DNA from: Peteryoungia desertarenae
GTDB taxonomy: Bacteria; Pseudomonadota; Alphaproteobacteria; Rhizobiales; Rhizobiaceae
NCBI RefSeq assembly: GCF_005860795.2
Contig: NZ_CP058351.1
Coordinates: 496,001-560,000 of the forward strand
DNA length: 64,000 nucleotides
Direction: 5' to 3'
Shown here: positions 53,092-61,659 of the stretch, one piece after another
How positions within the stretch are numbered: position 1 is the stretch's first letter
How the letters are laid out: each line of letters begins with the position of its first letter
Made by a program: the position numbers and the translations under genes
The notes under the pieces: model-generated
Told to the model about the DNA's origin: nothing
The model's input: only the letters and a program-made list of their open reading frames with translations
The model's database searches: none

Positions 53092-53883
53092 TTACTGCGC
53101 CTTCTGCCGCAGACGGTCGGTCGCGAGTTCCATCACAAGCACTATCGCGAAGATCACCAGGATGATGGTCGAGGCATTGCGATATTGGAAAAGGTCGAAG
53201 GCGACTTTCAGCTCCTGGCCGATGCCGCCGGCGCCGACGAGGCCGAGCACGACCGACGAGCGGACAGCCTTTTCCAACGCGAACTGCGAAGTGTTGATCA
53301 ACGACGGCATGATATCGGGCAGGACGGCGCCGGAGAGTACGGAAAAGCGTCCGGCTCCAGCCGAAAACAGAGCCTCCTGTGGCTCCTTCTCCGCATCCTC
53401 GATCGCTTCGGCGAAGAAGCGACCGCAAAAGCCGATCGTGTCGATGATGATGGTCATGGTGCCGGCGACGGCACCAAGCCCGATTGAGGCGACGAAGAGC
53501 AGGGCCCAGACCATGTCAGGCACGGTGCGGAACAGGGAGATCATCACCTTGAAGACGTGTCGGAAGGGACCGATCGGCGAGAGTGTGCGCGAGGCAAGCC
53601 AAGCGATGGGTAAACTCAGCATAACACCGATGACGGTGCCGACAAATGCGATCTGCAGCGTCTCGATGGTGCGCCAGGTGACGCGCATCAGGAAACCGGG
53701 TTCCAGGCTCGGCGGCAGCATGCGCTCGATCAGGTTTACCATTCTCGGAGCGCCGTTGATCAACTGGTTCGGTGTCGGCGCGACCTGTGTGGCCGAGACA
53801 ATCAAGAGCGCACCAAGAGCGACCAGAACGGCAAAGGAAAAGGGCGAGGCACGGAAGAAGCGGTCGGGCACAGCATCACGCAT
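53092..53883 (-). CDS. phnE: Phosphonate ABC transporter permease
   Basis: A 263-residue permease of the PhnE type: MLSLPIAWLASRTLSPIGP, MISLFRTVPDMVWALLFV, and SALEKAVRSS-like coupling sequence (FALEKAVRSSVVLGLVGAGG). ATG at 53883 gives an 8-nt overlap with phnC. Only one permease gene is present, so it would act as a homodimer; S. meliloti-like loci often carry two. It ends the phnDCE operon. Confidence 0.9.
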   Translation of the reverse strand: MRDAVPDRFFRASPFSFAVLVALGALLIVSATQVAPTPNQLINGAPRMVNLIERMLPPSLEPGFLMRVTWRTIETLQIAFVGTVIGVMLSLPIAWLASRTLSPIGPFRHVFKVMISLFRTVPDMVWALLFVASIGLGAVAGTMTIIIDTIGFCGRFFAEAIEDAEKEPQEALFSAGAGRFSVLSGAVLPDIMPSLINTSQFALEKAVRSSVVLGLVGAGGIGQELKVAFDLFQYRNASTIILVIFAIVLVMELATDRLRQKAQ

Positions 53884-54622
53884 GGAAGACACCGTCCAGG
53901 CGTTCGCGGTCGACGTCGGCGACCGGCAGGTCGAAATGCACGCTGCCTGCCTTCAGCGCGACGATCCGGTCGGCAAAGCTCAACGCGTGATCCATGTCGT
54001 GGGTGGTGTAGACGAGTGTAATGCCCTTTTCACGGACGAGGTCCGAGAACAGTGCCATGACGTCGCGGCCGGCGGTGGGATCGAGGCTGGCAGCCGGTTC
54101 GTCGGCGATCATCAGCTTGGGCTTGCGCACCAGCGCGCGTGCGATGGCGACGCGCTGCGCCTGGCCGCCAGAGAGTTCGTCGGCGCGCGACATTGCCTTG
54201 TGACACAGCTTCACCTGTTCCAGCGCGTCCATGGCCTCCTCGCGGGCTTCGCGCTTTGCGATCGCCTGATGCCAGGCGCGCCAACTGCCCGGCAGGCCAA
54301 GCTTGCCGTGCACGACATTTGTCAGCACCGACTGCCGACGCACGAGGCCGTGATTTTGGAAGACGAAGCCTATCTGCTGGCGCATCCGCTTCAGCTGCGT
54401 CCCGTTCGGTGCGCGGCAAAAGGCTTCGCCAAGCGTCGAGATCTCGCCGTCGCAGAACGGCGTATGGCCGATCAGGCATTTGAGCAGTGTCGACTTGCCG
54501 ACCCCGTTGGCACCAACCAGCGCGACACGCTCGCCACCGCGAATGCGGATATCGACCCCGGAAAACACCGGTTTGCCATTGGGATAACCCTTCTTCAGGC
54601 GCTGCGTGCTGATGACGTCCAT
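53876..54622 (-). CDS. phnC: Phosphonate ABC transporter ATPase
   Basis: A 248-residue ATPase: Walker A GANGVGKSTLLKCLIG, Q-loop FVFQNHGLVRRQSVLTNVVHG (a PhnC-type block), signature LSGGQAQRVAIARALVRKP, Walker B LMIADEPAASLDP and His in VYTTHDMDHAL. ATG at 54622 begins 'MDVISTQRLKKGYPN'; a longer frame extends into the phnD gene and is not family-like. Confidence 0.92.
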   Translation of the reverse strand: MDVISTQRLKKGYPNGKPVFSGVDIRIRGGERVALVGANGVGKSTLLKCLIGHTPFCDGEISTLGEAFCRAPNGTQLKRMRQQIGFVFQNHGLVRRQSVLTNVVHGKLGLPGSWRAWHQAIAKREAREEAMDALEQVKLCHKAMSRADELSGGQAQRVAIARALVRKPKLMIADEPAASLDPTAGRDVMALFSDLVREKGITLVYTTHDMDHALSFADRIVALKAGSVHFDLPVADVDRERLDGVFHA

Positions 54623-54701
54623 CTTGGTCTTCTTTCTGCAGATGTAGCGAGAGGCCGGCGCTGGTGGCGCCGACCCATTGGCGGGATCGGATGTGATCAG
54701 C

Positions 54702-55559
54702 TTAGTTGACGAAGTCGTTGAAAGTGTCGACACCGATCGTGCGGTACATCGAGCGGACATAGTCGTAGTCGCTGTCCTTGACCTCGGTCAGGAAGAAGCC
54801 ACCCTTGAATTTCTGGTTGTCCTCGCCCTGGAGAACGGCGGCCATCAGGTCGCTGCCCTTTTCGGCAAAAGCGGTGCGGACCTTGGCTACTATCTCTTCG
54901 GAGAGATTCTTGCGGGCGACGAGAATGTCGTTCGGCAGGTCGCGACCACGGGCGAGAACGGCGAAGGCGACGTCCGGGAAGGCCTCGCGGATGGAATTCA
55001 GGTGGCCGAAATTGAGGCCGATGGCCGCGATGTCACCGCGGATCAGCGCTTCGGCCGCGACGTTGCGGGCGAGAATGACCGGCTCATAGTCCTGATTATA
55101 TCTGATCCCGAAATCGGTAAGGGCCTGGGCCGGGCCGAGATGCTGCGAGGTGGAGCCGACCGAGCCGAAGGAAACCTTCTTGCCCTTCAGGTCTTCGAGC
55201 GAACGGATCGGGCCGTTGGCGAGAACCGCGATCTGGGCGAAATAGTCCGGGCGCTGCCAGGCAACGACGATCTTTGGCTGGGCGAGTTCCTTCATGACGA
55301 CGTATTCTGCAGGACCCGTCAGCACGAGGTCGACCTGTCCGGAATTCAGAGCCTCGACCGCCGAGGTGCGCGAGCTGACCGGGAAGAGCTCGACTTCGAG
55401 GCCGGTCGCTGCTTCGAGCGCCTTTTCGAACCCGCCGAACTCCTGCTGGAGCGCTTCCAGGCCTTCAATGTCGGTGACGGCGAACTTGACGCTATCGGCT
55501 GCTGCCGGGGCGATGGAAAGGAGGGAGAATGCGCAGGCTGCGAGAAGGGAGCGGATCAT
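54702..55559 (-). CDS. phnD: Phosphonate/phosphate-ester-binding protein
   Basis: A 285-residue periplasmic protein. The Sec signal MIRSLLAACAFSLLSIAPAAA starts at ATG 55559 behind AAAGGA. PhnD-type blocks follow: FAVTDIEGLEALQQEFGGFE, GQVDLVLTGPAEYVVM, LKGKKVSFGSVGSTSQHLGP (phosphonate-binding loop) and FVLARNVAAEALIRGDIAAI-like sequence. It is the first gene of the operon, about 60 nt downstream of a Pho box. The ligand could be a phosphonate, phosphite or phosphate ester. Confidence 0.9.
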   Translation of the reverse strand: MIRSLLAACAFSLLSIAPAAADSVKFAVTDIEGLEALQQEFGGFEKALEAATGLEVELFPVSSRTSAVEALNSGQVDLVLTGPAEYVVMKELAQPKIVVAWQRPDYFAQIAVLANGPIRSLEDLKGKKVSFGSVGSTSQHLGPAQALTDFGIRYNQDYEPVILARNVAAEALIRGDIAAIGLNFGHLNSIREAFPDVAFAVLARGRDLPNDILVARKNLSEEIVAKVRTAFAEKGSDLMAAVLQGEDNQKFKGGFFLTEVKDSDYDYVRSMYRTIGVDTFNDFVN

Positions 55560-55619
55560 GAAATTTTCCTTTGCTGTATAGACAGGAACATCTTCCGCGA
55601 CTATCCCTAGCGGCGACAC

Positions 55620-55637
55620 GTGACGGGCACGTGACAG
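55620..55637 (-). promoter_or_regulatory. Pho box (PhoB-binding site) upstream of phnD
   Basis: On the minus strand CTGTCAC-GTGC-CCGTCAC: two 7-bp direct repeats separated by 4 bp, the PhoB-box architecture (CTGTCAT repeats, 11-bp period), pointing toward phnD. It predicts induction of phnDCE under phosphate starvation. phnM starts 42 nt away in the other direction and might share control. Confidence 0.7.
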
Positions 55638-55678
55638 TTCGCGGGCCCGAGACCGAAAAACGGAAACGGGAGACGAGC

Positions 55679-56845
55679 ATGAACTGGATCATCCGCAACG
55701 GCGCCGTTCTCGGCGCCGAAGGGCTCAACCGCGCCGACATTTTCATTCAGGAAGGCAAGGTGTCGGGACAGGCGTCCGGCGGACGCGAGATCGATGCCAG
55801 GGACCTACTTGTCCTGCCCGGCATCGTCGACATCCACGGCGACGGCTTCGAGCGGCAGATTATGCCCCGCCCTGGCGTGCGCTTCGACGTCGGGCTGGCG
55901 CTGCGCGACACGGACCGGCAGCTGGTGGCGAACGGCATCACGACTGCCTTTCATGGCGTCACCGTCTCCTGGGAGCCGGGGCTGCGGTCGCTCAAGGCGG
56001 CAGGAGATTTCGTGACGGCCCTTCTTGCCGCCCGCCCGCATCTTTCCTGCGACACCCGCCTGCACCTGCGCTGGGAAACCTTCGCGCTCGACGCCCTCGG
56101 CCAGGTGATCGAGTGGCTGGCGCTTGATCCGAAGCCGGTCGTGGCGCTCAACGACCACACCACGGGTTCGGTGCTAAAGGGCACGATCGCCCGCAAGATC
56201 GGCCAGATGGCAGAGCGCTCCGGCCTGTCGCGCGACGATTACATGGGGCTGCTCGATCAGGTCTGGGCACGCCGCAAGGATGTGGCCGGAGCTGTCGAAA
56301 AGCTCGCTCTGGCGGCGCGCGAAAACGGTAACGTGCTGCTTGCGCACGACGAGGCCTCACCCGACGAGCGCCGACATTTTCGGGCTCTGGGGGCCGTGTC
56401 CTCGGAGTTTCCGCTGACGCTGGAGACGGCTGCCGAAGCTCGTGCTTTCGGCGAGCATGTGATCCTCGGTGCCCCCAACGTCGTGCGCGGTGGCAGCCAC
56501 AATGGTGCGCTTGATGCAACGACAGCGGTCCGGGACGGGCTCTGCAGCGTGCTCGCCTCCGATTACCACTATCCCTCTCCGCTTCATGCAGCCTTCCGGC
56601 TGGCATCCCCCGGGGATGCGAACTTCGCCAAGATCTGGGAGCTCGTGTCCGCCAATGCCGCCGCGGCGGCCGGGCTTGTCGACCGGGGACGGCTTGGGGA
56701 AGGAGAACGCGCTGATGTCATCCTTGTCGATGCGAAGGACATCCGGCACCCGAGGGTGATGGCAACCTTTGTCAACGGTCGGCTCGTCTATTCGGCACAG
56801 AATCTGATAGAGGCAGATCCCATGATCGCCTCGGCTGCTGCCTGA
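55679..56845 (+). CDS. phnM: PhnM: ribose 1-methylphosphonate 5-triphosphate diphosphatase
   Basis: A 388-residue amidohydrolase-superfamily enzyme of the C-P lyase pathway, removing pyrophosphate from the ribosyl-triphosphate intermediate. Features: LLVLPGIVDIHGDGFERQIMPRPGV (metal-site HxD and the PhnM-specific FER block), VALNDHTTGS, LLAHDEASPDE, GAPNVVRGGSHNG and ASDYHYPSPL. The length fits the family. It is divergent from phnDCE and 13 nt ahead of phnF. No phnG-L core genes lie in this window, so they must be elsewhere if the pathway is complete. Confidence 0.92.
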   Translation: MNWIIRNGAVLGAEGLNRADIFIQEGKVSGQASGGREIDARDLLVLPGIVDIHGDGFERQIMPRPGVRFDVGLALRDTDRQLVANGITTAFHGVTVSWEPGLRSLKAAGDFVTALLAARPHLSCDTRLHLRWETFALDALGQVIEWLALDPKPVVALNDHTTGSVLKGTIARKIGQMAERSGLSRDDYMGLLDQVWARRKDVAGAVEKLALAARENGNVLLAHDEASPDERRHFRALGAVSSEFPLTLETAAEARAFGEHVILGAPNVVRGGSHNGALDATTAVRDGLCSVLASDYHYPSPLHAAFRLASPGDANFAKIWELVSANAAAAAGLVDRGRLGEGERADVILVDAKDIRHPRVMATFVNGRLVYSAQNLIEADPMIASAAA

Positions 56846-56858
56846 ACCGGACACCATC

Positions 56859-57632
56859 ATGCTACAAACGCCTGAAATCCCGATCGCCACCTTCGAGGGG
56901 TTGGTCTTTGGGCCACGCAGCGACATGCCGATCTGGCAGCAGATCCGCGACCATATCCTCGGCCTTATCGAAAACGGAACCTTGAGATCAGGCAGCCAAT
57001 TGCCGGGCGAAACGCATCTGGCCGCACGCCTCGGTGTCACTCGCATAACGCTTCGCCAGGCCCTGCAGCATTTGCAGAACGAAGGGCACCTCACGGCACG
57101 CAAGGGTGTTGGCATCTTCGTGCGCAGCCCGCCGGCCATCTTCACTGTGCGCGACGGCCATCCGTTCCATGAAAACATCGAGACCCACAGCGAACCCATC
57201 ACCACCGATACACGCTTTGTCCGGCGCGAGCCGGCAAGTACCCAACTGGCAGCACGGTTGCGCATCCCGGGAGGGGCAAACATCATCCACCTGCGGCGTC
57301 TGCGACTGCTCGGCGAGCAGCCGGTCTATGTGAACGACAAGTACTTTCCCGCCGATCGCTTTCCCGATTTCGAGGCACTCTACGCCGAACGCCAGTCGGT
57401 GACGGATGTCTTCCGCGCCGCTGGTATTGCAGCCTTCCGGAGGGTCGAGACACGGATAAGCGGCGGCTTTTCGTCGGCGGACGAGGCAGACAACCTGCGA
57501 CTGACGCCAGGAACGCCGGTGTTCCACCTGAACGCCCGCAACGAGGACGGCAATGGCCGCACGATCGAGTGGACCTCTGGCTGCTGGCCACTGACGTCGG
57601 TTGAGTTTGTTTTTGGAGCCCCGGAAAAGTAG
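56859..57632 (+). CDS. phnF: PhnF-type GntR/UTRA transcriptional regulator
   Basis: A 257-residue regulator: a GntR winged HTH at about residues 24-90 (PIWQQIRDHILGLIENGTL; PGETHLAARLGVTRITLRQAL) and a UTRA effector domain (ANIIHLRRLRLLGEQPVYVND; SADEADNLRLTPGTPVFHL). It is translationally close to phnM (13 nt). PhnF proteins usually repress phn genes and respond to a phosphonate-pathway metabolite. Confidence 0.9.
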   Translation: MLQTPEIPIATFEGLVFGPRSDMPIWQQIRDHILGLIENGTLRSGSQLPGETHLAARLGVTRITLRQALQHLQNEGHLTARKGVGIFVRSPPAIFTVRDGHPFHENIETHSEPITTDTRFVRREPASTQLAARLRIPGGANIIHLRRLRLLGEQPVYVNDKYFPADRFPDFEALYAERQSVTDVFRAAGIAAFRRVETRISGGFSSADEADNLRLTPGTPVFHLNARNEDGNGRTIEWTSGCWPLTSVEFVFGAPEK

Positions 57633-57864
57633 CGCGTCAGATCGGTCGTCGGGGACAGAGTTAGCCTGAACCGGTCGTGAAAAGACGAACGGCGTTTACC
57701 ACAGCAGGCGCATGTTGCGTAAATTCGAGCTGAAGGCGCACATGGAACTTTGTCTCCGCAAGGGAGCCGTCACCGAGCAATCCGGTTTACAGCGTGTGAT
57801 CACCCGAAGCCACCCCCGTGCCCCCGCTGGACATGGAAGCAAGGGACCGGTTTGTCGCAAATAT

Positions 57865-58365
57865 CGCTTTTCGCCTTTCCTATCCGTCGCCCTCAAGCTC
57901 GCCGGAGAACAAGCCGCCAGCATCGCTGACCAAGATCAGTCCGGCGGCCACATCCCAAGGCTGCATCAGTCCTCCCGGAAAGCGTCCGTTCGGCAGGCGG
58001 CGCAAGAGGCGAGCGCCGGAATTCTGCAACCAACGAAGCTATGGAGACAGACCCCTCTTGTCCATCAGGCGCCTTAAGGCGGCGTGATGCCGCTCAGGGT
58101 CAGACTTGAAACTGAAGCCTTTGCCAAGGATGGCAGAATCGGCGATTTCGGTCTGCGAAACAGCAATCCGACTGCCGTTGAGGGTCGCGCCGCGTTTCAG
58201 TATCGCAATGAACATTTGGTCTGCATTCCGGGCTTAGAACGCGCCGATAACTTGTCATCCGTTTCCATTGGTCGAACAGAGAGACACGATAGCCGAATTC
58301 CTCGCACGAAATTGCCCGCTCCGTTCAACGGATCAATCACCCGGCAACGCAACAACTGGCCTCTC
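57865..58365 (-). pseudogene. Inositol-monophosphatase-family remnant
   Basis: Minus-strand pieces read RVIDPLNGAGNFVRGIR (the DPLDGTxNF metal motif with Asp to Asn in the second Asp) and, after a frameshift, NADQMFIAILKRGATLNGSR. Then come IAVSQTEIADSAILGKGFSF, a TAG stop region near 'DKRGLSP', and further on GGLMQPWDVAAGLILVSDAGG, the family's second motif (WDxAAG). A stop follows near 57870. Frameshifts, a stop and the damaged metal site show that it is dead. It lies between phnF and the galactofuranose-type transporter. Confidence 0.7.
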
Positions 58366-58895
58366 ACAAGGAAGGCAGGTCTGACCCTTTGGGCATATGT
58401 CGGATCTCCATTGTCCCCCGATCTCTGTTCAGCCGCAAGGTTGGAAAACCACAAGAGTTCTTTGGCCATACATCGCGCCAGGCTGCAACTAACCCTCATA
58501 GTCCTTGATATTGCGTATAAAGACCACCAAACCGTGCACGACTGAAGTGACCGTAAATAGTGCATCGGATTCATGTCGGCGATCCGGAACCTGCAAAGGG
58601 ACCAACCGCGTCGCACCTGCTTCATCGATGGCAATGATCCGATGGCAGGTTCCGGGCGGACTCGGCTATCCGTCCAGATTCGCAAGCAAGCGCCCTGCTC
58701 GACCTCACGCTGCTGCATGCCGGGTATCCCGCGCTCATGGTCCGGAACAGCCATGCAGCAGGCCAGCCGCCCGAAGCGGCAGGACGCCAAACTGGAGCCT
58801 TTTCCACCACAGGCCGAAGCGGATATGAAACAAAACGGCTCTGTTTGCGGCACCAGGTTCAGTTATGGACCAATCAAGAAGTCAATTCCGACCCC
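58366..58895. other. Region without a recognisable gene
   Basis: The first 200-300 bases are where the N-terminal half of the phosphatase remnant should lie, but it cannot be read. The remainder shows no motif on either strand. Confidence 0.45.
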
Positions 58896-59624
58896 TCACG
58901 TCAACCGCCCCCTGTCGTGCTCTATGGCAGCATTCATGGCCTCTCGAGCGGCAACTTCATCGCCTTGTTCAATGGCACTTGCCAGGGTCCGATGACACTC
59001 GAAAGTCTTGACAAGGGCTTCGGGGTCGACGGCCTCGCCTAGCGATCGGTAGGCAAGCGCGTGAGAAAGCTCGATGGCGCCGCTCAAGGCCCGGATGAAA
59101 GGGTTTCTTGCGGCATCCACAATGATGCGGTGCAGTTCGAAATCCGCCAGGGCAAAGTTTTGCAGCTGATCAAGAGACGTTTCCATCTGCCTGATCCAAT
59201 AATACATCAGACGGGTTTGATCGGCTGTCCGGCGTCTGGCCATCTCCGCCGCCGCCTGCGGTTCAAGGGAATACCGCACCTCGAAGAGACCATTGATGAA
59301 GTCTGGATCCGGAGCAGCTTCAAGATGCCAGCCCAGGACCATGGGATCATAGAGACCCCATCGGCTCCTCCTGGAGACCTTTGTTCCGACTTTTGGCCTT
59401 GCTTCAAGAAGACCCTTGGCCTCAAGCGTCTTGAGTGCCTCCCGCAAGACGGTGCGCGACACGTCGAACTCGGCCATGAGTTCGGCATCATTGGGCAGTG
59501 TGGACCCGACCGGATAGCGCCCCGAAATCACATCCACGCCGATCTGGTTTATCACGTGGGAGTGGAAGTTGCGCGCTGCCGATCGCCCGAAAAGGGAGCG
59601 AAGCAGGCTCCCTGGTTCGCTCAT
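58896..59624 (-). CDS. FadR/GntR-family regulator of the galactofuranose-type transporter operon
   Basis: A 242-residue protein: winged HTH at about residues 20-85 (HVINQIGVDVISGRYPVGST; ELMAEFDVSRTVLREALKTL) and an FCD effector domain (FEVRYSLEPQAAAEMARRRT; DFELHRIIVDAARNPFI; CHRTLASAIEQGDEVAAREA) with the usual metal-binding Asp/His pattern. ATG at 59624 overlaps the yjfF stop by 4 nt (ATGA). A longer frame upstream would run into yjfF. As last gene of the operon it probably represses it in response to the imported sugar or an early metabolite. Confidence 0.9.
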   Translation of the reverse strand: MSEPGSLLRSLFGRSAARNFHSHVINQIGVDVISGRYPVGSTLPNDAELMAEFDVSRTVLREALKTLEAKGLLEARPKVGTKVSRRSRWGLYDPMVLGWHLEAAPDPDFINGLFEVRYSLEPQAAAEMARRRTADQTRLMYYWIRQMETSLDQLQNFALADFELHRIIVDAARNPFIRALSGAIELSHALAYRSLGEAVDPEALVKTFECHRTLASAIEQGDEVAAREAMNAAIEHDRGRLT

Positions 59625-60601
59625 ATGGAGGCCTTCGAACTTCGCCGCGAGCCATTCTGCGCCGTGAAGACAAGCCGTTGCAGCAAGATGAACATAAACA
59701 AGAGGAAACCTATCGCGATCTTCGTCCACCAGCTGGACAGGGTACCGTCGAAGACAATATAGGTCTGGACAAGCCCTTGCAGCATAACGCCAATCAGGGT
59801 TCCGAAGACAAACCCATAGCCTCCTGTCAACAGTGTTCCGCCTATCACCACGGCCGCAATTGAGTCAAGTTCAATGCCGATTGCCGCAAGCGGATAGCCA
59901 GCGGACGTGTAAAGGGAATAGACGATACCCGCCATGCCGCCGAGGAAAGACGACAAGGCATAGATACCGATCGTGACCGGTCCGGTTGGCACGCCCATAA
60001 GAGCAGCCGAATTGGCGTTTCCACCAATCGCATAGACATAGGAACCGAACCGCGTCTTGTGCGCCACAAGCCCGAAGACGATGAAGGTTGCAACCATCAG
60101 GAGACCGATCGCACTCAGGCGACCGCCACCGGGCAATCTGATGTAGAGGGCCGAAATCGTGCGGTAGAAGTCATGATCGATCGGAATGGAATCCTGGCTG
60201 AGGACGGATGCAAGGCCGCGTGCCAGGAACATGCCGGCTAGTGTCACGATAAAGGGCGGAACCCGCAGGAAGTGGATGACCACGCCCATGGTGGCGCCGA
60301 AAACCGCTGCGAGTGCAAGGACGATGGCGAAGACGGCAAGCGGATGCATGCCGATCCAGGTGATCAGGATGGCTGTGATCACACCTGTCAGACCAATGAC
60401 GGCACCGACAGACAGATCGATTCCACCGGAAATGATGACAAAGGTTGCGCCAACGGCAGCGATGCCGAGAAAGGCATTGTCGGTCAGCAGATTGCCCAAG
60501 ACGCGGGTCGACCACATGGCTGGAAATTGAAAGACGCAGACGGCATAGGCCACGATGAAGATGAAGGTGGTGGCTGCCAAAGGTCGGTAACGCGGATTCA
60601 T
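59621..60601 (-). CDS. yjfF: Galactofuranose-type ABC transporter permease (YjfF-like)
   Basis: A 326-residue CUT2 permease: NAFLGIAAVGATFVIISGGIDLSVGA, PFIVTLAGMFLARGLASVLS, YVYAIGGNANSAALMGVPTG and DSIAAVVIGGTLLTGGYGFVFG (parts), as in E. coli YjfF. ATG at 60601 overlaps the ytfT stop (ATGA). It pairs with the YtfT-like permease. Confidence 0.9.
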   Translation of the reverse strand: MNPRYRPLAATTFIFIVAYAVCVFQFPAMWSTRVLGNLLTDNAFLGIAAVGATFVIISGGIDLSVGAVIGLTGVITAILITWIGMHPLAVFAIVLALAAVFGATMGVVIHFLRVPPFIVTLAGMFLARGLASVLSQDSIPIDHDFYRTISALYIRLPGGGRLSAIGLLMVATFIVFGLVAHKTRFGSYVYAIGGNANSAALMGVPTGPVTIGIYALSSFLGGMAGIVYSLYTSAGYPLAAIGIELDSIAAVVIGGTLLTGGYGFVFGTLIGVMLQGLVQTYIVFDGTLSSWWTKIAIGFLLFMFILLQRLVFTAQNGSRRSSKASI

Positions 60602-61659
60602 GGTCTCTGCCCCATAGTCTCTTGCCCGGTGGTGGCCTTGCCATCCCGATGAGTTGCCGCAGCTGGCGGCTGCTTCCTCAGCTGAAGCCGTCTCTTGATG
60701 CCAAAGACCAGGCGGTCGGATTGCAGCACGAGAATGATGATGATCATGCAGGCTTTGACGATCAGATTGAATTCGGGCGGAAAGCCCGAAACAAGAACGC
60801 CTGTGTTCATCGCCTGAATGATCATCGCACCGATGACCGACATCGGAATGGAGAAGCGCCCACCCATCAGCGAGGTGCCACCAATGACCACGGCAAGGAT
60901 CGCATCCAGTTCCAGCCAGAGGCCGGCATTGTTGGCGTCGGCGCCTCGAATGTCTGCCGCCGCGATGATGCCGGCGGTGGCAGCGCAAAAGCCACCAAAG
61001 GCATAGGCACTCAGCACGACAAGCCTGCTGCGAAGACCGGCATATCCGGCGGCCGAAAGATTTGTGCCGACGGCTTCAATGAAGAGGCCGATCGCCGTTC
61101 GGCGCATGATCAGGTGGGCCGATAGCATCAGAAGGATCGCGATGACTGCCGGCATCGGAAGACCAAGAACGGATCCGGTTCCGACGAAAATGAGCGCCTG
61201 ATCGGAAAACGTGACGATGGAACCCTCTGTGATCAACTGGGCTATTCCGCGGCCTGCAACCATAAGGACCAGCGTCGCGACGAAGGGCTGTATCCCCAGA
61301 TAGGCCACGAGGAAGCCATTCCAGATACCGAAGGCAAGTCCGACGGAAAGCGCCAGCCCCAATGTGACAACAAGGGGTTGGCCATCCACGGCACAGGTCG
61401 CAGCGACAGCCCCGGCGACCGCCATGACGGCGCCGACGGACAGGTCGACACCCCGCGTGGCAATGATTGCGGTCATGCCGATTGCAAGGATGGCAACCGG
61501 CGCACCACGATTGATCACGTCGATCAGGCTGCCGAACAGGCGCCCATCCTGCCAGGTGATGTTGAAGAAGCCCGGGAAAACCAGCCAGTTGAAAAACAGA
61601 ACCCCGACCAGCGCCAGCAATTGGGGAGAAAGAAGACGCGAGATGACCGGTTTTTTCAT
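60598..61659 (-). CDS. ytfT: Galactofuranose-type ABC transporter permease (YtfT-like)
   Basis: A 353-residue CUT2 permease: VAILAIGMTAIIATRGVDLSVGAVM, WNGFLVAYLGIQPFVATLVLM, RTAIGLFIEAVGTNLSAAGYAG and LDAILAVVIGGTSLMGGRFS (parts). Its C-terminal cytoplasmic tail is somewhat extended (about 25 polar residues). It overlaps the ATPase gene by 4 nt. Confidence 0.9.
   Translation of the reverse strand: MKKPVISRLLSPQLLALVGVLFFNWLVFPGFFNITWQDGRLFGSLIDVINRGAPVAILAIGMTAIIATRGVDLSVGAVMAVAGAVAATCAVDGQPLVVTLGLALSVGLAFGIWNGFLVAYLGIQPFVATLVLMVAGRGIAQLITEGSIVTFSDQALIFVGTGSVLGLPMPAVIAILLMLSAHLIMRRTAIGLFIEAVGTNLSAAGYAGLRSRLVVLSAYAFGGFCAATAGIIAAADIRGADANNAGLWLELDAILAVVIGGTSLMGGRFSIPMSVIGAMIIQAMNTGVLVSGFPPEFNLIVKACMIIIILVLQSDRLVFGIKRRLQLRKQPPAAATHRDGKATTGQETMGQRP

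Noticed and set aside
52913..54709. Long plus-strand open frame (about 598 codons) opposite the phn genes
   Set aside because: It is the reverse-frame shadow of phnE and phnC, which carry clear ABC motifs; the plus translation has no motif and implausible composition.
58197..58853. Minus-strand frame of about 218 codons
   Set aside because: Only its last part (phosphatase DPLNGAGNF motif) is meaningful; the rest lacks any coherent feature, so it is treated as pseudogene plus unreadable DNA.
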